The translations under genes were made by a program, and so were the position numbers. A stretch of DNA of 64,000 nt. It comes from Gordius sp. MW1 (Eukaryota > Nematomorpha > Gordioida > Gordea > Gordiidae). The notes under the pieces were generated by a model. It saw only the letters and a list, made by a program, of their open reading frames with translations. It made no database searches and had not been told where the DNA came from. The first letter of the stretch is position 1. Each line of letters opens with the position of its first letter. Where the stretch lies: positions 11,062,501 through 11,126,500 of the forward strand of contig OZ038530.1 of NCBI GenBank assembly GCA_964036665.1, given 5' to 3'. Below, piece after piece: positions 54,422 to 64,000 of the stretch.

Positions 54422-56807
54422 AATAAAACGAGGAACTAAAATGTATATCCCATGAGAAAATAATGGGAATTAAGACAAATAAGAAAAACTAATATGCTTT
54501 TTATTATAAACCAACAGGCACTAACTAAATAGTATTTCATATTGGAAATTAAACTTTATTTTTAAACATATAAGTCTGTTATAAATTTACAAAACATATA
54601 AGCTTACATTAATTTTATTTCAAAGCATTATAATAAGGCCAAATGTAAGCTGATGTCAGCTGAGCTCTAACTCCATACATTCTATACTTCAATAACTGTC
54701 TTTAATGATTTAAAAAGTTGTTTTTTAAAGTTTAATTATGATATAATTAATATAAATGCGAATAATTAAGGGGGGGGGGGGCAAATTATTTTTTATGAGC
54801 TTCTAGTAATATTTATATTTAGGGAGTGAGAAATCAGCCTCTACATGCCTCAGCTCAACCATCGTTATTACAATCATTTAACGCAGCTCTTTTAAATGGC
54901 CATTCGTGTAAGGTCCAATTTTAAGGTTGGAATCAGCCACACTCAGGAATAAGTTCGAGTTCGGGGCCAGGGCATCTTATGTGTTTTGTATTAGAGATCT
55001 GCAACGGTCTGTTCAGGTCAGTCGGCCCTTCCCGTTATAAAAATTCACACGCCCGGGCCCGTCAAAATATTAAATTATGGACCCAGACCGGGCCCCTTAA
55101 TTTTATAAAAAGCCCGAGTCCGACCCGGGCCCGTTTTCAAAATATGTTATTTATTTTGTTTATTTTAGGTTGCAATCCTTTTGCCGAAATGTTTGAACAA
55201 TATAAATATGTGTTATAGATGTTAATAATAAGTATGTAAGAATAAAAAATTACCAAGAATTTCCCGTCAGACGAGTTATTCTTTCTTTTAAGAAGCGACC
55301 CAGGTAAAAAATTTCTTTCACTAATGGCACATGTATTGTGGATACATATAATCATATGTCAAATATTACTTTTATAAACCTTATTTACGGTTACAATGTT
55401 TTTTTTATAAAGTTACTTGGCTACTACTTCGCTTTTTTATTATTTTAATTCTTTTCGTTTATTGATATGGATTCAAAAAGCAGTTACATTTTATAAAGGA
55501 ACCTTAAAAAAAGAAAGCTTTATTATTAAACCTTATATAAACTTTAAAGCTTATCGAAATATTGAATTAAATTACTCGAATGTTGCTAGACGGTATAAAT
55601 GGGGAGGCAATAACAAGTAGCTCCCCCCCCCCAATCCAAAAAATTGCCTTTCCCTAAATCATTACTGTCTCCCTCGACCCGAGTAAATTTTAGGCCCGAG
55701 CTCGGGCCGCCTTAAGAGGCGAGGGCCAAAAGAACAAGGGAAGGGGGCGAATTTCCCTCCCCTCGTCTGGATGAGGGTGGAGGAAGAAGGGCAAAAAAGG
55801 AAGCGCCCCCTTTAGGTAAGACTGAGGTAAAAAGGGGGGGGGGGGGGGCAAGTTCTAAATTTGTTTATAATATAATATGAGGAGATTTTTAAGGTAACAA
55901 ACTCGCAGCAAGTGCATCTATTAAATCTGCTATCAGCTCATTGCTTGAACAGATTTTGCTGCTTCGACTCGGCCTCTCGAGCATTTTTATATGCTACTGT
56001 CAGCCTCGTGCACGGAGTAGCAAACAGATTATGCTATACGCGCTTATTAAACAACTGAGTATGCCCGCTCGCGTCTGGAGTTTAAGAAAGTGGGCATTTT
56101 AACAACTCTAGGGCCCGCCCATTGGCTTTACCAACTATATGCCTAAATCCCGTTTGCAATATTGTAGAAGATCGCCTAATAATTTAATGGATTTATTAAA
56201 ATTCAGTTAATTAAAATAAGGTGTTGGTATTTATATTTAAAAAATATATTTTAAGATATTCTGCATCTTAGACTGATTTATATAACTTAAACTTTATTAT
56301 CCTATAGCTTTAGAAGTGAGAATACACCAGTCAAAAAATATACGCCACACTATTTTCACGTCGAGATTAGAACTTTAAACAAAAGCGGTTTAAGCATTAT
56401 AATAGGCTTTAACAACTATAAATCTAATCACCAAGACATAACAAAACCACCACCTTTTAACATATTTGGTATTTAACTTAATTAAATAAACCGACAAAAA
56501 GTGGCTAAAATAGAAATTGTTGCGAACGTAGCTGCTAACTCACTACAAAATTACTTTAGCACACCAGCCACGAAGCTATTACGCAAAAAGTGTAAATAAG
56601 TTAAGACCATAGACTAAAGTTAAGACTAACTCATTTATTCTGTAATGTTAATCTTCTCACAATATTATAATAAATCGCAAAGTAAATACACAAATTTATT
56701 GACAACATAATGATGAAAGCTAAACAAGATTGTTATTAACAGTGAAATTAACAAAGTTAAGGTGTACAAAGCGTATCAGAAAATACAACATTTTAGTGGC
56801 AAGGAAG
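54422..56807. other. repeat-rich spacer and CCT8 3' region
   Basis: Contains GCCCG-rich repeat fragments (about 54992-55140, beginning TAGAGATCTGCA, and 55680-55710), G-runs at 54770 and 55836, and a G/C-richer stretch at 55900-56120 unlike its surroundings. No gene supported. Confidence 0.4.
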
Positions 56808-59800
56808 CTAATCATCCTCGTCGCCGGGTTTGGCAGATCTAGGTGTAGGGCCCCCAGCTGGTTTAGCCATAATAATCTGAAATAATTAAACAATCAACGA
56901 TTAATAAAAAAAGTTGAAATATGGATAAATGATAAATTAATAAAATAAAGAAGCGCAGCAATAGCCAGTCAGGATGACACTGAATTCAGCACAGCGAGCC
57001 GCAAACAAATTTAGCGAAATGGGATAATTTTCAGAAAATAGATTATAGCAATTAAAACAATTAATTTGAAAAGCGTTTTACATTGATTCTTTAAAAAAAA
57101 ACCAACGGCAAAAATCATCATAAGCTTTCATTTTTTAAAAACACAATGGATTTTCAATAAGGGATGGTTAAAACCCAAAAGCTTAGGTACAAATGGTATA
57201 AGGGTAAAATTATTAAAGATTTGAGTCCAGTCTTGCAAGATCGTTCTTAAAAAATTCGCAATATTTATTTACCTTATCAATAGATAATATGATAGAGGCA
57301 GCGTGAGTCGCATATTTGATGGCCCACTCCTTGACAATCAGAGGATCATAAATGTGATCTTTAGCGGCATCTTTGATCGTTGGTACTCCAACCGACTAAA
57401 TAAAATTTGCCGAAAATATTATAATTACTGTAAAGAATTATTGAATTGTAATTGTTTTGTTATGTTCTAGAAATGTGTCGATTCGATGCTTAACTAATAA
57501 ACTATTATCTTTATATGATGAATATTATATCGATATTATCCCCTCGCGAATAATTCACTTGTGAAGATACTATAATTACTTTTCAAATTTTGGGGAAAAT
57601 GAATCAAAAAGACTTATTACCCCGATTTCAAAGCCCATTGTCTGATGGCCGGCTTGATGTTCTGCGTTCAATTTAGAAACCAATTCCATCGGCTAAAAAT
57701 AAATTTCATAATTGGCATAACAAATTATCCCAAAATAACTTTAAAAAATATTTATATTCACCAAATTTACCTTGACACCGGCATTTTCTCCCAAAGCCCT
57801 AGGGATGCACAATAACGATTCACCAAACTTCTTAACCGCATATTGTTCAAGCCCCGGCAATGACTAGAATTGCAAACAGTAAAACTCAATTTAGGGAAGA
57901 GATAATAATATTCAGAAGAAAAGATTTGTATTAAGCCATTTTCAAATTAATACCTCATTTTAACTTTCCAGATGTTTAACAATTTGTTTTATTATTGCCA
58001 AAACAAGGATATTTTTGCTAAAATAAACTAATGTACTAGCAGTCCAAATTCAACACAGTTTTTGCTCATTCAGTATAATTAACTAAATAAAAAAGAGGGC
58101 TAATACCGTTTAGCTATTTTAACACACCCATAACTCAACTCAATAAAGATAAAATTAAGAGGCATTATTGATATTTCGTATTACAAATAATCACTTACGT
58201 CTCCATAAGCCGAAATTTGTAGAGATAATTCAACTTCGGAAGCGGAAGCACCTGGCACAACCCTAGGATCCTGTGATAAAACAACATTTTGGATATTTTT
58301 TGCAATAAAAAAAATTACAATAATACCTAATAATTCGGGTTAATACATTAACTTGGAAGATTCCCTCTACACATATAAAAACCGTTTTATTAATGCATTG
58401 TGCAATCTTAAATAGGGGCCACAAACATAACCGATAAAAAAATTATTTTACTAAAATCAATGAAACTTTTTAGTTTTGCTTTTCCACATTTTCTTAAAAA
58501 TTACTCTGGTCAGGGCTTTATAGTTATTGACTCCGTCATCAATAGCCCTCTCGATATCGTCCATGATGTTATCGCTAGAGCCTCGTACCACGATAGTAAC
58601 TAAGGCGCTATCTTCCTTCTCTATAAATAATTTACAATATTTTCCGTGAGATGATGTAATGTTTTGAAAACTAAAAATTATTTACATGGGAAAAAATGTA
58701 ATTATTTTTAAATACATTATCAAGAAGGTCATTCGTCGTAGGCATAGAATGATAAAAAATCGTTGAGACGGCAAAACAAAGTGATTTAAAAATAATCGTA
58801 AAGATGTGACATTGCCTACACTTTTGCAATAAGCGTGGATAAAAAACTCTGTAAAAACGAATAAGCAACGCGTTCTTAAAAATCTAAAACCTCCTTTCGA
58901 GTGCGATGGAACTAGGCACATTAAGCATTAAGAAATTTGGCTTTAAAATTTAAAAATCTGTACACTCACTCTATAATTCCATATTTTAAATAAAATTGTT
59001 ATAAAGATTAATTAAACTCACCCTGGTTGAATATGACAACGTGAGTTTCCCCAATTTCGTCAATGTAAACTTTTTGACAATGACCCAAATCTTCCTTGCG
59101 GGGCGCTTCCTATCATATCACAAATTGAAAATTTATTTTTCCGTAGACCAATGATACATTTAATCACTCCTAAATTGAAATTTTATTATAAATTTGTTAT
59201 ATAAAAGCTTATTCGAACTCAAATTTAAAATGTTGTGTAGAGAGAGCAGGCATATAAATTAAGGGTCTTGGCAGATTATAACGCACAATAAAAGCATTTA
59301 ATCACGATAAGTTGTGCTAAAAATTATGTGAGTATGTTAGTGTTGTGAAAACGGCTGAGTTTCGTCTGGCCGACCTTTAATTTTAGTCGACTTAATATCT
59401 ACATAGACTAAAGCTTTTTTTTTGTCTGTTTTTCTTAGTGGCATTAAATGAAGGTTTTTTGGTTAAACCTATGGTCCGTTTGTGTTAAGTCGACTAAAAC
59501 CAAAGGGCGACCAAACAAAACCCAGCCGTTTCTGCAACAATAGAGTATATCTTTTTGCAAACACCATACGACAACATAAAAATCGAAAATAAATTTCTCT
59601 CGCACGTGCCGAATTTTTAACAGAATTTACATATGATCACATTATATATATGTATTTTAAGTACCCATTAAAATGCATAAAAATATCACGATAGAAAGGT
59701 ATGGAGGAGACTCACTAGGGAGGGAAACACGCGGGCTTGAACGGCTTTAGCTATGCGTCTAACGTCAAATTTGGAAGTCAATCGGACGAGCATGATTTTG

Positions 59801-62243
59801 TGCTTGTTGGCGAAGTGAAGAGCCATGTCCCCTATCTTGCCCCCGGTAACCAACACGTTACAACCAGAATCGGCTATAGCCTTGATTTGCTACGAGGAGG
59901 GGGAGACGATAGAGGAAGAATAAAAATTATGTAAATTTAGCTGATTTTTTTATTTTAAACTTAGCTATGTTTTATTAAAAGATATTTATGTATTTACATA
60001 GTCAAGTACGCCTCACATTAAAAGACAAGTTAAACAAGCGTATTTATAAAAATTGAATCATAATATTAAATTTTTTCTGTAATTTAAGTCGTTAAAAAAA
60101 TTATCAGACAAAAGTAACGTAGATGGAAAGCAGTTTAATTAAAATATTTTCAATCGTGAATCTATTTTAAATGTTTCCAGCCTGATGAGACAAAAAACTT
60201 GAATTGCCAAGCTTTTTGCCAAAGTTCTAAATCCTTAATCGGTTAGTTTTACAAAGTGATTCGCTTCTCGTTAAATGAGATTTTAATTAAATAAGTTTAT
60301 GAAATAAGTGAATACAACTAGCATAGATTATTATCAAAATGAGGATATATAACTCACAATTGATATAAAAGTTAAGAGATTAGGATTTTACTCACCGTCG
60401 TTCTTAAAAGTATGTATTTATGAATTAATTTTTATTAACCACATAAAATAATTTGATATAAAGTATACCCATTGTATATTTATTTCGTATTAGAAGTTTT
60501 ATACACGTTAATTTGTCTAGGATGAAAAAATAAATGTTTTGTAAAGCTAAATGAGCGGGGGGAAAAACACAAAAAGCCTGTTAAAACACCGTATTTTCCC
60601 AAACTAGACGTCCAGGAAGTAATATATGTAACAACGCGAACAAACAACCAAAATTACAAAATTACAGATTCCAAGAGATTTTCTTCGCCCTGGCTGTAGT
60701 TCTTGAGCTCGGCGGCACTCTTGATGAGGACGGTGCCCTTAGTTTCGGTTTGCAGAGAGTCGAAGGGGCAGGAATAGACCGCTATTTTGGCGTTGACCAC
60801 GCTGGTTATATCACTTTCAACCTCGTGTTTAAACACCATACCCGAAACTATGGTAGATTGCTGGATGCCAGAACCCTATCATAGAAAAAAATTGAACAAC
60901 AAACTCGAATTAGTTCGTCATAACTTTAGCCTTTGAGGGAAGAGAGGCTAAGCTTAGTGAATGGGGAAACGCTTGGCACAAGCGCGCTTAGCGTCTCCCC
61001 GCTACGTAACGGAGCGTTTTGTATGCGCTAGTGCTATCGGCGCTAACTACGCTATGGGGCTATAAGCGTAGCAATTTTGTTATTATGTGGTCGGGCATTT
61101 GATAATTACCTAAACTAAATTGTTACTATAAAGAGGCAAGTATTAAACGAATTTTGAATTAGAGCTGAAAGAGACAATTTGGAACTAAATAAAAAACCAG
61201 TCAATTTAGGTTTAAATATATCAGTAATTGGATAACACCCCAGCGATGTGCGCCACAAAATAAGTAGCTTTTAAGTGAAGATATTTTGGGTCAAGGTGGG
61301 GCTAAAATGATCTTTTGATATCCGAAACTGCTTAACTTTACAGATAACATAGGATATCATGATTGGTAAATAGAATGGGCATATTATTCACGCACATTAC
61401 AGGGTATCGACAAAACCCGAATTTCCACAAGATTACCTATTACAATATAAGCATGAGCAGAAAACTGAATAGCGGTGTAATGCATTGATGTTCTGTGACA
61501 AAAAACACAACAACTTATTACTTTGGGTAAAAACTATTTTATTTTTCCCCTTTTAAGCATGTTATGAGTTTGAATTTTGCCAGTAACCGCAAATTTATGC
61601 TCATGGAATGCAGTTCACAAGTGAAACAATTTTTATGAAAATTCCATTGCCAAATAGATTATTCTTGATCATGATTATAAAATTAGTTACACCAAAAATG
61701 TTATAGAATAAACACCAATGTTATTTACCAGTATCTTGCAAACTCTAATGTTGTCCACATTGAATGTATCCTTGCCTTGTGCTTTTGCCATGACTATAAC
61801 ATATAATATGCATGTATTATTGATAGACTAAAATAAAAATGTGACACCTAATTTACTCTGATATAAAAGAAAACTAATTACCAAGACTGAGAAATTGTAT
61901 ACAGCCAATTCTTATAATTTGACAAAGTTTAAAGATAACTTAACTCAATATCTCCTTTCTCATATTAACTATAGATATTTAACTAAACAAATCATTGAAA
62001 AACTATAATAAAACAATTAACTTCTAAAGCAGAAAAACCTTTAAAAAAATTCCTTCATAATAATGCATAGAAGTTGTATTTAATTATATGTCAATTCAAG
62101 TTTTCAAAACTTACTGCATGCTCTAGCTATGAGTGGAGCCAAGAAATCTTCATTACCATATTGTTTGCTCATTATACTGGATTTTAGAAACTTTACCATT
62201 TCCTCTTGGCTGTCAAAATTCTTAACTTGATCACAAGTCATGC
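56808..62243 (-). CDS. CCT8: T-complex protein 1 subunit theta (CCT8), 3' eleven exons (partial)
   Basis: Exons high to low: 62243-62115, 61793-61729, 60875-60666, 59889-59716, 59109-59022, 58620-58505, 58270-58199, 57863-57771, 57692-57621, 57395-57273, 56876-56808 (stop TAG). All junctions are GT-AG and in frame, giving the last ~402 residues of a ~548-residue family. Landmarks: SSIMSKQYGNEDFLAPLIA, FNVDNIRVCKILGSG, KIAVYSCPFDSLQTETKGT, AIADSGCNVLVTGGKIGDMA, ERAIDDGVNNYKALTR and VVPGASASEVEL (intermediate/ATP-binding regions), PGLEQYAVKKFGESL, then IIMAKPAGGPTPRS at the end. The IIMAKPAGG tail marks the theta subunit. TRiC/CCT folds actin, tubulin and other cytosolic proteins. The usual GGG of the VPGGGATE motif reads GAS here. 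The N-terminal ~145 residues lie beyond 62243, outside the recognised sequence. Confidence 0.95.
59338..59542. mobile_element. hAT-type MITE, TAGTGTTG family, copy 2 (CCT8 intron)
   Basis: Ends TAGTGTTGTGAAAACGGCTG and CAGCCGTTTCTGCAACAATA, flanks GAGTATGT (59330-59337) and GAGTATAT (59543-59550), seven of eight identical. Same inner GTCGACT/AGTCGAC motifs as copy 1 in ESS2. Confidence 0.83.
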
Positions 62244-62760
62244 CTAACATCAAATAATTATTAATTTGAAATCAGCGTAATTATAAAAATAAAAAATTTT
62301 ATCATTTACTTTTTGTCAAAATTCGAAACATTTTAAAAAGGTGTCATATATCAAACATTAATGTAAAAAATTATAAGCTTTAGTATTATCTTTTTGTGAT
62401 TCTAAACAATGAGTAAAAAATAATAGAAAATAAAGATAAATGTTTTAGGCCAGGATCCATAAATGATGAAAATAACAATCAATGATTTAAACTAATATCG
62501 CAAAAACATATATACATAATTAGGACTTGTATCTAAATAAGGTCTTTGCATTTTTGTACAATAAAAGTAAGATCTTAGTTATAAACAGAAAAAAAACAAA
62601 TATAACCTTTCAAACTTATTTTATATTGGACTTTAATGGGCTGTATCATCAGAATAATAAATCTTGGATTCTCTTCAACTAAATCCTTCATATGATATTA
62701 TTATTTTTTAATATTAAAGTTTGTTTTACTCTTTTGCACTATTTTGTAACATTAATATTT
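62244..62760. other. CCT8 intron or upstream sequence
   Basis: By position it should contain a CCT8 intron. No further exon was recognised. Confidence 0.4.
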
Positions 62761-62761
62761 A

Positions 62762-63537
62762 CAGCGTTTTTCTTTAACTTTGAACATCTTGACTCCCCCC
62801 CCCCCTACACACTACTAGGAAAGAAAAGGGTGCTCAATTGAAAGATAATGCTCTTTCCCTCTCTTTACTTTGCATGCAACCTACTCCTTTACCATGTATA
62901 TGTTTCTGCCACTCTTGCAATTGACTTTGCACCTTTTTATAATTTGGTGTTTTTTGTCAGAAATTTGTAGATTTTTATGCTAAATTATTTAATAAAAAAG
63001 CAAATAACTTTGTCAAAAGTTTAAAAAATAGACAGACGATTTATTAAGTTTTTTAAAGTTTAAATTAAAATATTTACTTGAGTATTTAGTAAATGTACTT
63101 TTAAAATTGTTCATTCTAATTTTGCCAGGTTTATAAAGTCTATGTTTTATGTAAGGAAAATGTAATAACTAAATTGTTTTTAACAGCCTAAAAAAAATTT
63201 TTATTCAAATTTCTTATCAATTTTGTAATGTAAACGTGATTGTCAAATTTAAAACAAAAAACAGTTTTTTAATTTAAAATTCTACACAATAATTTAATTT
63301 TGGCCACATAATTTGAGATTGACAAATTTCTTACAAAAACCACCAAATTATTAAAGGGTGCAAAGTGAATTGTAAGAGTGGCTAAAACATATAAATGGTA
63401 AGAGATAGAGTAAGTTGCATGCGAAGTAAGGAGAGGGAAAGATTGTTCTCTTTCAAAGGCTATGATTAATCACCCTTTTCTCTCCTACAAGTGTGCAAAA
63501 GGGGAGTCAAGATGTTAAAAGTTAAATAGAAATGCTG
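62762..63537. mobile_element. foldback-type MITE with ~190-bp inverted ends
   Basis: The left arm (about 62762-62955) and right arm (about 63345-63537) are inverse copies: CAGCGTTTTTCTTTAACTTT versus complement of ...AAATGCTG, then ACATCTTGACTCCC on both sides, out to CACCAAATTAT-like inner borders. Flanked by TA on the left and TG on the right, so a TA duplication is possible but not proven. The centre is AT-rich and non-coding. Confidence 0.8.
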
Positions 63538-64000
63538 TGATTAAAAAATATCTATTAGGTTCATAATTAAAATCCTTTTAACCAAGGTGAACATAAAGTA
63601 AATGAGTTACTAATTACCTCTAATTTTTATAGCTATAATATGGGGTTTCAAAGAATAACTGTTATAACTTGGTATGAATTATATTTGAATGTTTATGATT
63701 GGATTAAAATTAGTTTATTAATTTATTAGGCATGTTAGTAATTTATACCAATAATTTCATAGAAAGGGGATATTTTCAAATTGGGTGATCTATAAAACCT
63801 TAAGGGTTTAAAACCTTATGTACATTACAAGTTACTTGCGGATCTAACGAAATGTACTTGATTAAAGTACAGAATAATTTGAATCTATAGTGAGCTTAAT
63901 CTTAATTGAAATTTTGAATTGATATTATCATTGGTGTTAACAACAGAGCCTATCTATTAAGGTGTTATACTTGTCACATAATTTTTCAATTTTAAATGTT
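63538..64000. other. right edge, nothing recognised
   Basis: AT-rich; no exon, repeat border or RNA gene could be supported. Upstream CCT8 exons probably lie further right. Confidence 0.4.

Noticed and set aside
62590-62700. Further CCT8 exon
   Set aside because: No frame matches the expected N-terminal chaperonin motifs, and no consistent splice sites were found.

Overview
The window is AT-rich nuclear DNA from an invertebrate animal. Six genes are recognisable or well supported: a transgelin/calponin-type muscle protein (+, 5' part missing), ESS2/DGCR14 (-), an intronless family-31 glycosyltransferase (+), CPSF6 (-), a single-pass membrane protein of unknown function (-) and CCT8, the theta subunit of the TRiC chaperonin (-, 5' part runs off the right edge). 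A seventh locus (-) is seen only as two three-finger receptor exons resembling the activin type I receptor/baboon ectodomain. The reading frames use the standard code and GT-AG introns. The exon models for ESS2 (492 aa) and CPSF6 (602 aa) close in frame over every junction. No species can be named. The alternative-exon pattern would suit an arthropod, but tiny 5' introns with long 3' introns are also known from flatworms.

Layout. 1-2.8 kb: transgelin exons and two small hAT-type MITEs. 4.2-7.7 kb: ESS2, four exons, two MITEs in intron 3. 7.9-9.7 kb: an old composite repeat and another MITE. 10.9-12.4 kb: the glycosyltransferase. 13.2-14.0 kb: a hAT element with a transposase remnant. 15.7-22.7 kb: CPSF6, 16 coding exons, one intron carrying a 1.9-kb element with ~600-bp inverted arms. 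23.1-28.7 kb: composite repeats with GTCC microsatellites and 110-135-bp tandem units. 28.7-33.5 kb: a Helitron with both ends preserved, a decayed Rep gene and a nested TIR element. 33.9-35.0 kb: the membrane protein. 36.3-42.1 kb: a hAT-type element containing a young Ty3/gypsy retrotransposon of the CsRn1/Kabuki type. 42.2-44.5 kb: a TA-flanked MITE split by another composite repeat. 44.8-46.4 kb: a 5'-truncated retroelement with reverse transcriptase and a restriction-like endonuclease domain. 46.5-50.4 kb: receptor-like exons and an orphan terminal exon. 50.6-54.4 kb: more repeats. 56.8-62.2 kb: CCT8 exons. 62.8-63.5 kb: a foldback-type MITE.

The cellular genes are unrelated housekeeping or developmental genes (pre-mRNA splicing and 3'-end processing, protein folding, glycosylation, muscle) and form no operon or pathway cluster. 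The most interesting structures are: (1) two non-symmetric, same-phase exons for the same half of a TGF-beta-type receptor ectodomain, which must be used alternatively; (2) a high-copy Helentron/HINE-like composite repeat with asymmetric terminal inverted repeats, GTCC microsatellite, tRNA-like box, tandem core and 3' hairpin; (3) several cases of transposons inside transposons whose target-site duplications give the order of insertion.
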